64,000 nt of DNA. Source: Strix aluco (Eukaryota > Chordata > Aves > Strigiformes > Strigidae). The stretch spans positions 130,858,621 through 130,922,620 of the forward strand of contig NC_133931.1 in the NCBI RefSeq assembly GCF_031877795.1, written 5' to 3'. Below the pieces are notes generated by a model. That model was not told where the DNA came from. It made no database searches and saw nothing but the letters and a program-made list of their open reading frames with translations. This document shows positions 1 to 12,293 of the stretch, in pieces (positions within the stretch are counted from its first letter, which is position 1; each line of letters opens with the position of its first letter). The position numbers and the translations under genes are program-made.

Positions 1-1093
1 GATGACAAAAGAGGCCTTATACTACAGAATTCAGGGATTCAAACTATGCATTTTATCAAAGAGACAGTTTAGAATTAATTTAATCAGCCTTGTACTCATG
101 CTGAAAAACATGTTAATAATGTCAGGCTCTCCGGTTTGTTATACGTGTTGCCACAGTTGCTGGAGCACCCACCAGTGCTTGTAACATCAGGAGCAACTCA
201 CAGGTCTGTGCCTGGACTCGAACATGCCCAGGTGAAGTACATCTACAGTGTTCTCTATTTTCTTTTCATTAATTATATTTTTCTTTAATTAATCTTTTAT
301 TTTTGTTTTCCATTATATTTATTTTTTATATTTGTATTATTTTATAAATATACATTATATTTCTACTATTTTACACTATTCTTCCTTCAATTATATTTGC
401 ATACGTTTTATGTAAATGTTTTAAATATTAATATTTTACAGCAGAACATTTAACAGAGAAGATATCCAAAACATTTTCTGCCCACATCGCAATCCAAAAA
501 GGACCTAAGTATCATGGACCAACTTCACCTTCCCTGTTTCTTTACTACAGTCTAACATCCCCACACCATCCTGCACCCTTACCTATCCTCCTTATTGCTT
601 CTTTGAAGTAGGATCTCAAGCCTGTCTCTCCCACTACTGACACAGCACACAGCTCCAGCTCTCAAAAGCCAGCACTTCCCCTCTCTCCCACACCTCCACC
701 CTCACCTGGGACCTGACCTAAACACATACTTGCTACTTTCATGCCACAGACCAGGACCTCAGGCCATGCTTTCACTACCCTTTACTCTCTTACTGCACAA
801 TCCTGCTCCAAATAAACTACCCTTTCACTCCTCTACAGCATATCCCATCTGGCTCAGAGTCCTTCCTGCATCCTGAGCTAGAAGCACAGGTCCACACATG
901 GCACAGATTTCTGACAGGCTGCTGAGAACCATGGAGCAGAACAGTTAGAAACTGACACCACCAAGTTGAAACAAAACATCTATCACAGTGAGCTGTTTGC
1001 ATCAAGGGCCTTAGCCCACAGCTCAAGTCGGAGCTTGTACCCAGGCAGTTAGTGAGGATCCACTGGTGTCCAGCACTGAGATATCTGCCCAAT
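1..1093. other. Non-coding sequence, no gene seen
   Basis: A strongly A+T-rich stretch (about 240-450) is followed by C-rich, CpG-poor sequence. Short open frames have no recognisable product. The region next to the CR1 could include an unrecognisable 5' remnant of it. Confidence 0.6.
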
Positions 1094-3697
1094 TAAACAG
1101 CAGGATGAAAGGGAAGAGAGGGAAAGGAGACATTACAGTGGGGGTCTGCTACAGGCCACCCGACCAGGAAGACTGAGTGGATGAGGCCCTCTGTAGACAG
1201 ATGGGAGCAGCCTCACGTTCACAAGCCCTGGTCCTCATGGGGACTTCAACCACCCCGATATCTGTTGGAGGGACAACACAGCATAAGCAATCCAGGAGGT
1301 TCCTGGAATGGGATGATGATAACTTCCTTCTCCATGTGATAGAGGAGCCAACAAGGAGAGGTGCTATGCTGGACCTTGTTCTCACCCACAAGGAGGGGCT
1401 GGTGGGAAATGTAAGGGATCAAGTGCACCCTCAGCAAGTTTACCAATGACACCATTGCAGCCTTGGCTGCAGTGACCATGAAATGATGGAATTCAAGATC
1501 CTTATGGCAGTGAGGAGGGCGCACAACAAGCTTGCTACCCTGGAACTCGGGAGAGCAGACTTTGGCCTCTTCAGGGATCTGCTTGGCAGAGTATCATGGG
1601 ATAAAGCCCCAGAGGGAAGAGAGGCCCAAGAAAGCTGGTTAATATTCAAGGATCATCTCCTCCAAGCTCAGCAGCAATGATGCATGCCGACAAAGAGAAA
1701 GTCTGGTAAAAATGCCAGGAGCCCTGCATGGATGGAACAAGTTGCTCCTGGACAAGGTCAAACAGAAAAAGGAACCCTACAGAGGGTGGAAGCAAGGACA
1801 GGTAGCATGGGAGGAATACAGAGAAATGGTCTGAGCAGCCAGGGATCAGGTTAGGAAGGCCAAAGCCCTGGCAGAATTAGACTTGGCCAGGGACGTCAAG
1901 GGCAACAAGAAAAGCTTCTATAGGTACATTGGTGATAAAAGGAAGACTAGGGAAAATGTGGGCCTCTCCAGAAGGAAACAGGAAACCTGGTTACCCAGGA
2001 TATGGAGAAGGCTGAGGTACTCAATGACTCTTTTGCCTCAGTCTTCACTGGCAAGTGCTCCAGCCGCACAGCCCAAGTCACAGAAGGCAAAGGTGGGGAC
2101 TGGGAGAACAAAAAACCACCCACTGTAGGAGAAGATCAGGTTTGAGACCATCTAAGGAACCTGAAGAGGCACAAGTCCATGGGACCTGATCAGATGCATC
2201 TGAGAGTTCTGAGGGAACTGGTGGATGAAGCGGCTAAGCCACTGTCCATCACATCTGAGAAGCCGTGGCAGTCTGTTGAACTTACCCCTGACTGGAAGAG
2301 GGGAAACAACTGCAATTTTTAAAAAAGGGAAAAAAAGGAAGACCCGGGGAACTACAGGCCAGTCTGTCTTACCTCTGTGCCTGGCAAGATCATGGAGTGG
2401 ATCCTCCTGGAAACTATGGTAGGGCATATGGAAAATAAGGAGGCGACTGGTGACAGCCAACATGGCTTCACTAAGGGCAAATCGTGCCTGACAAATCTGG
2501 TGGCCTTCTACAGTGGGGTTACAGCATTGGTGGATAAGGGAAGAGCAACTGATGTCATCTACCTGGACTTGTGCAAAGCATTTGACACTGTCCTGCATGA
2601 CATCCTTGTCTCTAAATTGGAGAGACATGGATTTGACAGATGGAGCCCTCGGGGTGGAAGAGGAATTGCCTGGATGGTTGCACTCAAAGAGTTGTGGTCA
2701 ATGGCTCCATGTCCCAGTGGAGAGCAGTGACGAGTGGTGTTCCTCAGGGGTCCATATTGGAACTGGTGCTGTTTAACATCTTTGTTGGTGACATGGACAG
2801 TGGGATCAAGTGCACCCTCAGCAAGTTTGCCGATGACACCAACCTGTGTGGTGTGGTCGACACGCTGGAGGGAAGGGATGTGCCATCCGGAGGGACCTGG
2901 ACAGGCTTGAGAGGTGGGCCCGTGTGAACCTCATGATGTTCAACAAGGGCAAGTGCAAGGTCCTGCGCATGGATCGGGGCAATCCCAAGCACAAATACAG
3001 GCTGGGTGATGAGTGGATTGAGAGCAGCCCTGCGGAGAAGGACTCAGAGGTATTAGTCGATGGAAAATGGACTATGAGCCAGCAGCGTGTGCTCGCAGCC
3101 CAGAAAGCCAACCGTATCCTGGGCTGCATCAGAGGAAGGATGACCAGCAGGTCGAGGGAGGTGATTCTCCCCCTCTACTCCACTCTCATGAGACCCCACC
3201 TGCAGTACTGTGTCCAGCTCTGGGGACCACAGCATAAGGAGCACAGACATGCTCAAGCAAGTCCAGAGGAGGCTGAGAAGATGATCAGGGGGCTGAAGCA
3301 CCTCCCTTATGAGGACAGGCTGAGAGAGTTGTGGTTGTTCAGCCTGGAGAAGAGAAGGCTCTGGGGAAACCTTATAGCGGCCTTCCAGTACTTAAAGGGG
3401 GCCTACAGGAAAGATGGGGAGGGACTCTATCAGGGAGTGTAGTGAGGGGTAGCAGTTCTAAACTGAAAGAGGGAAGATTTAGATTAGATATAAGGAAGAA
3501 ATTCCTCACTGTGAGGGTGGTGAGGCACTGGAATAAATTGCCCAGAGAAGCTGTGGATGCACACTCCCTGGAAGCAATGGGGCTTCCCATTTGAGCAACC
3601 TGATCTAATGGAAAGCGTCCCTGCCCATGGCAGGGGGGTTGGAACTAGATGGTCTTTAAGGTCCCTTCCAACCCAAACCATTCTGTGATTCTATGAA
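1094..3697 (+). mobile_element. CR1 LINE, 5'-truncated, degenerate ORF2
   Basis: This is the largest retroelement in the window. Translated pieces in several frames follow CR1 ORF2 order. An endonuclease part includes GVCYRPPDQED (from about 1140) and the catalytic SDH (1471-1479). A linker region is at about 1800-2000. Reverse-transcriptase blocks include [15 protein letters not shown], the first catalytic aspartate in [11 protein letters not shown] (about 2558-2590), SGVPQGS (about 2730-2752) and the catalytic FADD (2826-2837). The C-terminal region with [14 protein letters not shown] is at about 3190-3230. The 3' end carries the octamers ATTCTGTG and ATTCTATG at 3680-3695, typical of avian CR1. 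Frameshifts and stops show it is dead. A 40-base copy of the FADD region sits misplaced in the endonuclease part (1415-1454). Confidence 0.93.
1415..1454 (+). repeat. Displaced internal duplicate of the CR1 RT catalytic segment
   Basis: These 40 bases match 2802-2841 of the same element with only two differences, both G-to-A transitions. The source codes the FADD motif of reverse transcriptase. The copy lies just before the SDH endonuclease motif, where CR1 elements normally have an uninterrupted endonuclease sequence. In the copy the motif reads FTND. Confidence 0.85.
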
Positions 3698-6600
3698 TTG
3701 GTCACATCATCCACTAGAGGAGGCAGAAGCTGCACTACCACCTACTCTCCCTCCTTTTCCAACCTCCACACCCCTTCCTCTCACCTAATATGCAGTACAT
3801 AAGCAACCATCACTGTGGAAATTTTCTATGAATCAAAGTGGATTCTCTCAGTGGAATTCACATCGAGGTTGGTTACATTCTAACAGATAAGATCCCCTTC
3901 AACAACAGCTACTACAGAAGAAATAAGAACTAATTTGTATTAGTTCTCCATTGTGGATTGCTCAGGTCCCTCTGCACTCCATTTATTGTAACTGTGTAAA
4001 AGTTCAAATGAAACCCAAACGCTTCTAAGCTTATTCATCTTTGTTCAGTAGGTAATGGTTTTCTACCTGTTTCTGTGCTACCCACTGTAGCTGTAACATC
4101 TGAATATATCTCTGAGATCATTCAAGAAAAGTAACTCAATAAGGCATATTGTCAGTCTCACTGTGAAACTTTGGCATTTGCATTCCTAGGAATGCTGCAA
4201 ATTAACTACTGGGAGAACAAAAACCTCATGCTTTATTAATAGTAACATTTACCCACTGCCATTCTCCCTCCTACTGCAGGCCTGACAAGAGAACCAAATT
4301 AGAATAGCTTTTCCATGAAGGTGAGGAAAACATTGCTAGTTCCTGCAGTTCAGCCCCAAGCCCACAGTGTAACCAAGGGATATGGCCAGGTGACCCTGTA
4401 AACCTGCTATTCCAGGATGTCCCCTACATTTCTATCACCTCTTGATATGAATTTATTAGAGTATCCCTGCAATTACATTCAAAATTTCTGAGATGGCAAT
4501 TGATTTAAAAGACTGAAGGGATTCAGAAAAGTCATAGATTTGAAGACGCTGAGACTTCTGTCTGATCACTAGATTGTTCTTTCTAACTGCTCATGGCTTG
4601 GACTGCCAGTAAAAATAACCTACCTTTAAAACACATTTTGGTTGTTTGTGTTGCAATTGTAACAACATTTAGACACAGTTTATGTTTATGTAAACAAATG
4701 TTTTTTGGTATTACATAATGAGCACCATAACGAGACTGTTAAGAAAACAATGTATATTTTTGACCTATGTAACATGTTCCTGTTAATTCCAACACAGCAA
4801 TACTTATCAGTGAATACTGAAATCCATACCTTCAGCTCTTAATCTGTAGCACCCTGTTATGCATTGAAAACACTTCAGTAAGATAGTCATGTAAAAACTT
4901 CTCAGGTTAGAGCACTTCTTGGTTGTACTACTTCTTACTACTTGCTTGAAAAACAATTCAGCTGATTAGGAGGGAAACTAATATGTGTTCTCTGGTTTCT
5001 TGGCTCTTCTCTTGTGTTTCTTTCAAATTCCTATGGAAGTAATCAAAACCAGCAACTCCCTCTTTTCCTCTAGAGCTCTGCGAAAAGAAAGCACTCTACA
5101 CTGATAGCGTCTGCTGTAAATTTATCAATATCTATGCAAGAACAGCCCAAAACCTGTACCATAGCAGATATTCTTGTCTAGGTTTGAAATTCTTTCTTCT
5201 TAGTTAAGAAATAATCTTTCTTCTAAAGAAAGGGTTTTACTTTGGTGACTAACTCCTGAAGTACTTAAATGAACTTCTAACCAAATCTAAAAACATTAAG
5301 GAGCAAAAATAAGCCTCTCTTTACACACTAAAAGTTACGTCTACAAGACAAATTCCTGCTGTAAAGTATAGCTGGCTTCTTACCGTTTGTCTTTAAGACT
5401 TCTAAGATGTCTCCATGTAAGCTATACCACCTATAAATAATGTGCTTCTGTAATGAAAAGCATACTAACAGAATGGCTAGCTTTTCCCTCCTATAATTAC
5501 TTATTCAAGCAAGTCCTCATTGACAATAGATTTTATTTATTGATCTGGATCAGATTAGTAGAGACTTGACAGGCAACATCTTCACGGGGAGAGATTCGGA
5601 GCCCTGTATGAAGCAAACCTGTTTCTTTGCCCTTATGGTTGCATCCACAGAAGAAAAAAAAGGCTGGTATGCTATGGTATTAGTTTGGAAACACTAGATC
5701 ATTTGTGAAACGTTCTGCCTCCCTCCATGGGGTGCGGCTGAGCAGCAGAGTGTTGCCAATAGCACTTCTGGTGCGAACAGCGAGGCAAGTGCAGGGATCT
5801 GAATACCCACCCTAGACCGTGATTTCACAGTTGTTTTAAACTAGTGTATGTTTGCAGCCCTGCTGAAAGGCAGGATTCCCAGCACATTCTTGGCCACCTA
5901 GCACATACCAGTGTAAATGATCCCGTACCAGTCCTGATCAGTAAATTGTTTTCTGTGAACGATTTTTGTTTGTGGGAGGTCTAGTTTTCAGCCAGGTGAT
6001 CCAATTCACAGTATCACTGTACAAGTTATTTAGCACCTACAAGGAAGGCAGTGAAAAATGCCTAGTTGTGGAAGGACAGGAGAACGTTTTCTGGTAGCAG
6101 GTCAGCTTTATGACAAGTTAATGTGACCATGTAATCACAGCTTCTAAAGTGAGAACTAATGAGCTCCTTTCCCATTTTGACCTATTTCTAGGGAAAGGGG
6201 AATATGACCCCATGCTCTATGACTCCCTATTCCTGGGATAAAACCAGGGACAACACGGGCACTGACAACTAATTCTGGTAGTGTACAAATATAGGGCAAC
6301 AACCATAAAATGGCCACAGTCATTCAAAAACCATTTTGATGATCACTCTCTCTGTAGAAGCAGAATATGGGGGCAATTCATTGCTCTGCCAAACTAATAT
6401 CTCAGACATCTCTACTAGTTTAGTAAACTTCTACCATGTCTGTTACTGTGAAGCTGGAGTCAAAAAACAACTACCTATTTTGCATCAGAAATGCTTGACA
6501 TGAAATGTCACTTCTCACAACAATGTCCCATTTTTTCTAGCAGTGGAGAAAATGATCATCAGTCAGTGTTTAAGAGTCAGTACCTTCCATGTGAGTACTA

Positions 6601-8169
6601 TATTAGCCGTCTAGGAGCAAAGGTCGGGCTTCTGAAATCACTCTTACACCCTTTAAACCTCTTTATATCCCTGAATGTTTCACCACAGGGAGGGAGGAGA
6701 GGAGTGGGAAGGGGACAACCTGGACTTCTGACAGCTGCCAGCCTCCTCCAAAAAGCCCTTATGTATATGTTTCATACATCCTTAAGAACTGCAAAAAGCT
6801 AAGTCAAGTTTCTCTGTAGATCAAGTGCTACAACAGAAATGGGAAAAACTAATCTCTGTTAGTAGAGGAGCTCAAAGAAATCTATTTACAGATCTTGTGC
6901 TACTTCTCATGTTCCATTTTGTCTGTAAAATGTTTTTTGCCTGGTTAAGTAATGCTTCAGTACTGTAAAGTCTACTTAAGAACAGGATTCAAAAGAAAGG
7001 ATTTTCATGCAGAGGTGTGGCTCATCTGAGCAGCAGATGAGGTTGGAAGTTCTTTCACGTGGTCATAGTTGAGATGTCAAGCTCTGGGAAAGCAGGAAGA
7101 TGCTACCATAAAAATAATGATCTTTGTTTTGGGGTGGTTTGGGTTGGGTTTTTTGCTTAACGGGTATGGGGGAGGAGCTCTGGTGAGTTCCTGGGATAGT
7201 CTGCATCATTCAACTTCTATGAGCTCTCTTATATTGTACCTGAATTCAGACCTGGAACATACTATGAAACTCCACTTTGGTGAAGAATAAATTTTATACA
7301 AATATCTCTTTAAAAGGGCTTAACTGAACTTAAGTTCATGCTTCCTTTTTTACATTGGTCTCAAACTGTGTATCCTGCTGTTTTAACTAACAAAATCCAA
7401 CTGAACCAAGCTTAAAAAGGTCTGAATTTGAAGTTGAAAAGTTAACACTAAAAACCTTAAGATCTCCTCCCTTACCATGTAGCCTGGGAGGGACTTGTGG
7501 ATTAAACTCACAACTCAGCTTCTAGAAGCTCATTTCAGTTGAACCTTTTTAAACTTAATATGTTAATTGATACTGAAAGCTTATCCTAAGACTGTCCTAG
7601 CTCCTTCTTGGTTATTGTCCCACAGCTGGTCTTGGGAGAGGGAGGCAAAAGAGGCAGAATGAATTTCCACATAAGGAGAAAGCTGTATCTTGCATCTAAC
7701 AAATGCAAAGTTTTATCCTCACATTGAACAACTTAATGCTTAGATGCTAACTGCATCTTTAATATGTCCAACGCCTCATGTCACTTCTGCTGTCAGTATC
7801 CTATGACAAGTATGGCCAAATACTTAAAGAAGTATTGGAAGTGAACCTAAATATTATTCAAGAAGATACTGAGCAGATTTGTTGTCAGATGATACACCAC
7901 TGACCTCTCAGACACAAAATGACCTAAAGAAATAGATACATTGCTGTTAACTTGCTCTTGGGGTAGTAACGGTCTCACAAAGGCACTCCTGGGGCTGGGC
8001 TGCTATTAAGTCTGACCCACTTGAAGTATTTCACTGTGAAGAACTCCGTGGATGTGAAACCTGCCTATTGCGTGACAGCTATTATTTACATGCATTAGGG
8101 AGCAGGATTAAGACTTTTGTTGTTGTCTTAACTCTAACAGTTGGATTAAGTGGTCAAACCGGGAAATCA
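3698..8169. other. Non-coding sequence between CR1 and the first CpG island
   Basis: I recognise no repeat, RNA gene or coding exon. If the CpG island to the right is the SGCE promoter, this would be the first part of an SGCE intron, but that is a synteny guess. Confidence 0.55.
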
Positions 8170-9530
8170 TTTTCGGGGGGGGGGGGGGCAAAGCGGGGGT
8201 GGGATACAAAAGATGCCTCTGTGCTCCAAATAGCCCAGCTCCTGGGGACAGGCACCAGCCCTGTCAGCTGGAGGGAGGGGAGGAGAGCAGCGGGCGCTGC
8301 CACCGGCCCCGGGAGCGGAGCCGCCCCCGCCCTACAGCGGCTCTCACCCAGGCCTCGCTGCCGCGCCCCGCCGGCAAACCCGCTCCCACACCGCCAGACC
8401 GCGCCCCCCGCCCCGGCCACCCCCGCCACAGCCGGGCTCCCGCAGCTCGGGGCCCCGCCGGAGCCGGGGCGCTCCCGCCGAGGCGCCGCGCTGGGAGGGG
8501 AGGGCTGCGGCGGTCCTCTCCGCAGCAGGAGCGGCGAGGGGCGGGCAGGCCGCCATCCCTGCGCCGCCTCCGGCGGCTCCCCCGCGCGCCGGGAAGCGGC
8601 TGGAGCCGCAGGGTGGGGGATGCCAGGGCAGCTCAGGCCCCGCAGCGACAGGGGCAGGGAGTCGGGGGAAAGCGGGGCACAGCCTGAGGGCAACGCGGGG
8701 AGGGAGCGGCGCTGCCGAGAGGGGACGCGAAGCCCGCAGGAGAGGGGGGCACGGCGGCACCGGCCGGCGGCTGTCGGCGAGGCCCGTGCCCGCTTGCCGC
8801 GGTGAAACGCCGCCGTGACCGACCTGTCAGCAGGAGGGTGGTGAGGGCTCCCCCGCTGTGCGGCCAGGGCCCCGCCGCGCAGTACCGCATCGCTCCCCGC
8901 TCCTCCTCCTCCTCCGCCGCCACTGCCGCCTGCTGCTCCTGTCGCCACAACCACCGCCGCCGCATCCTCCGCGCCGTGCCGTGCCGCGCCGTGCCGCCGC
9001 CTCGCCTCGCCGCGCAGCGCCCGCAGCATCCCCCGCCCCGCCCCGCCGGCGGTCTCCAGGCAGCGCGGCTGCCCCGCGGGGGATGCCGGGAGGAGCCGCC
9101 CGCCTCACCCCTCCCGCGGCGACCATGTTGGGGGGAGCGGGCTGGCCGCGGGAGAGCTGGGCTGCCCGGTGCGGGGTTCGTGGGGAGCGACGCTCGCAGG
9201 CCTCCTGAACGCGGGGGTAGGCCGGCCTGTGGGCCCCTGGCAGGGTCGGGGACCTGCCCTGCCGGGGTTCGGCGGTCTCCCGGCGGAGAGGCGGGCGCAA
9301 TCTGCGGTGGGGCCCGGCCGCTTTCGCCTCAGGCCGGCGGTGCAAATGTGGCGGGAAGAAAGTGGTGGTGAAGCGAGGAGGTGTTGATGCGCAGGGAGGG
9401 AAGGGGGAAGGGGAAGGCAGCGGTGGTGACACCTCGCTACCTGCCTCTCGCAGCTCCACACCCTCCCTTGAGGCCAGGCCACAAGCAGTAGGACAGGACA
9501 CCTCACAAGCTTGTCTGGTGCACACAGGTG
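8170..9530. promoter_or_regulatory. Orphan CpG island, candidate promoter (possibly SGCE, minus strand)
   Basis: About 1.3 kb of dense G+C and CpG sequence is flanked by AT-rich DNA and has no recognised coding exon. In mammals the gene upstream of PPP1R9A on the opposite strand is SGCE, so a divergent SGCE promoter is a reasonable synteny-based guess. I could not recognise the epsilon-sarcoglycan N-terminus in any frame. On the minus strand an ATG in a good context (AACATGG, start at 9126) is followed six codons later by a possible donor (GGG|GTGAGG). That fits a very short first coding exon but is weak evidence. It could equally be an alternative PPP1R9A promoter or serve a non-coding RNA. 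A 14-base G-run marks its left edge (8175-8188). Confidence 0.5.
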
Positions 9531-11188
9531 TGGCGTGCTCTTGGGGATGTCATTGCTAAAGGTCTTACAACATCACTTTCCTGAACATCTTGCCCCTTTT
9601 GAAGTCTATATGCCTCTTCTACATGTAAATCCAAAGTGGGTTTTTTTTCCAAAGTTCAGCAGCTGCACCTGTAGCTAGCGGAGTAGGGTGCCCGGAGGGG
9701 ATGGTCAGAGGTCCAAGCTCCAGACTCCCATGTGTGTGGAGACTTGTCACTCTTGCATTGCTGTCTTGCAGTTCTGTGGCCTCCATTAAAGGTTGTATCT
9801 GATTTCCTAAATTGTACACAATTTCTTGATTGTTCCATGCTGTCACCCTTCACACTGGCTGCATTATGTTTTCTGGACTAGTTACTGATTTTTGACTGCT
9901 ATTTAACGTGTGTGGTGTAGCCCAAAAGCTATGACAGTATTTGCTGTGCTGTGAAAGCAAATCCCCCTGTGTAGGAAGGAAAAATATTGTCAAATACGGT
10001 TCTTGGCAATGGTGATGTATTTTGTGGGTAGGTGTATGTATATGTCATATATAACCACTTAAGACACAGCGCTATGTAAATACAAGATTTTCTTTTAGGG
10101 AACTACACTCAGCATTCTATATGGCATATATAAGAGTAGTCTCTGTATTAGAACTACATATAGAACCACATCTAGAGCCATGCCTGCTTTTATGTATTAT
10201 TTAGTAGGTTTGATTAACTCATTATTTAAACTTGCAATATCTTAGGGCAGTTATGCATGGGAGGGTAGATTTTTTGACAAATACTTTGTAAATGTTTTGC
10301 CATATAGGCTAGTATAGAAGTACATTTAAATAGGGACAAGACTTTGATGGAGAGTGTGTGTGTGAAATATTTGCTTAGAATTTCATAGAATGTTGTTGAA
10401 GATTTTTTTTGCCTTCCACAACTAAAGCCCCAGCTCAACAAATAGATCTGTTTCTACATTTATTTTCTCGTTCTGGTGGATTGTCATGTTTGGTACTTGC
10501 AAATTGCAGTAAATCTTCCATTATCCATGGAAATGACCTTCCTTCCTTTGTTCTGCATACAGAATTTTGATTTCTCATGAAATTTCATAAGCATTTCCAC
10601 CCTTGTGAGCCAAATGTATTTGCAAAAAATAGTCATAATTGTATGCTTTTGAACTTTGGAAGGAAGAAATATAATCTGGTTTACTCAGATTGTATTGACC
10701 CTATTGAACTCTTTATAAGGAGAGGAAAAAAAAATCAACTGTAGAAGACTTTACCCTATCTGGCTTTAGTCTTGTTATAGCTCTAAATTTCCATTAATCC
10801 ATCTCGTGAAGGGGAACTTTTACATAGTAAGAGACTCTTCTGTATAGAAGTTCTGCCTGACATTAAGGTGCAAAATACTCTGGTGTTTTAGTCAGCCAGC
10901 TCATTATCCCAGATAAAGGATTTTTTATTCTCTTTCCACCAAGACCTTCTTTCAGAGTATATTCACATAGATATTTAAGAGCAGAAATCACACTCCTGCA
11001 TTTACCTCTGTCTAGAAGTACTCTTCTGTTTCAGGGCACTTTATAATTTTAAGTAGGCCTACTTCCACTCTGAAGTTATATGTGATTTTTTGATTCGTTC
11101 CCTTGTGGAAGCAGACAAAGCCATACAGGTGCAGCTGTGCCATAACAATCTCAGATAGCTAGCTCGTCCTGGGATGGTAATGTTTAGA

Positions 11189-11223
11189 CTAGCGAGAATA
11201 CTGGTAGCTAGTATTCTCACTAG
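11189..11223. repeat. Imperfect inverted repeat (hairpin)
   Basis: The left arm CTAGCGAGAATACT (11189-11202) pairs with the right arm AGTATTCTCACTAG (11210-11223). There is one mismatch and a 7-base loop. A further CTAGTGAAGTG direct repeat follows (about 11220-11250). No gene or known element explains it. Confidence 0.8.
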
Positions 11224-12247
11224 TGAAGTGTGTTTTTCTGCTAGTGAAGTGTCTGATTTTTTTAAAACATCTGTACTGTCATCAGCTTACTAATTACCAT
11301 TTCTTTCCAAGTAATATCTTGTTGAGATGTTATTCCTATAGACACTATAAAACTGTCAACACCAGTTTTTTTAATGTAGTAGCAGCAGTGTAGTAGTGTT
11401 CAGCACTGTGCCACCTCTGCATAGAAAGAAAACTACGTTTATCTAATACATGTTTGTGAGATACACTGCCTGAGAAGAAATGGTTATATGTCACTGACAT
11501 GTAAAGAAGTGCCCCAAGGTCCTGCCTTGTCCCACTGCTTCCTTCACAGCAGCCCTTGCGCGTGGGTGAGTATCTATGCCTTTTCTGTTAGCTGTCTCTT
11601 GAGGCTGGGATTCCAAAGCATACAGTACTGACCCAGCCGTGCGAGACAGACTTTGACTTGCCTGTGAAACTTTGGGTAATGCTATGCACATCTTCAGAAT
11701 TCTACCCTTACGTTCATAAAATGAAGTGATAGGGACAAAACAACTTGTTTAGATCAGCCACCAATGACTTGATGTTGGTTAGAAATATTTCCTCTGTAAG
11801 TATTTCTTCCTCCTTGTACTGTAATTTTATCAGACTGTCTGTAACAAATGAATGGAAGGGATGCAGTGATGAGACATTTTTACAGAACTGTTCTGTATTC
11901 CATATATAGTGCATTTGCTTTGGCGAGTAGAAGAGCTGGCTTCTAACATGACAATAGTTTTTAGCTAAAACCTTTTAATTCCAGAGTATAAAAACCTCAT
12001 TTTTTAGGGATGCAATAGTGACAATTACTGCTTCCCCATGCATTCTGCAGTCTTTGTTCAAAGGTTTATTTTGTTCTTCAGACACGTTTGGCAGTGGACT
12101 TCATGCTGAAGGAATACAACCTCTCCATTCGCCTCTCTGTGTTTTAGAGCACAGGTGCTGCCAGCTTGGTCTTTATAGTTACTGAATGCTTGCAAGTGTT
12201 CAGTGCTTCTGAAGATCAGACCACTTAAACAAAAGAGGGAAGGTAGT

Positions 12248-12293
12248 CTTTTTTTTCTTCTTTTTTTATTTTTTTTTCTTGTTTTTTTTTTTA
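12248..12293. repeat. T-rich low-complexity tract
   Basis: T runs broken by single C, A and G bases over about 45 bases, in non-coding sequence. Confidence 0.8.

Noticed and set aside
2846..3442. 198-codon open frame treated as a separate gene
   Set aside because: It is the C-terminal part of CR1 ORF2 within the element at 1.1-3.7 kb, with the upstream frame broken.
8154..9029. 291-codon minus-strand frame and the overlapping frames in the first CpG island
   Set aside because: Same composition artefact. The sequence is Ala/Arg/Gly/Pro-rich and shows no epsilon-sarcoglycan signal peptide or other recognisable domain.
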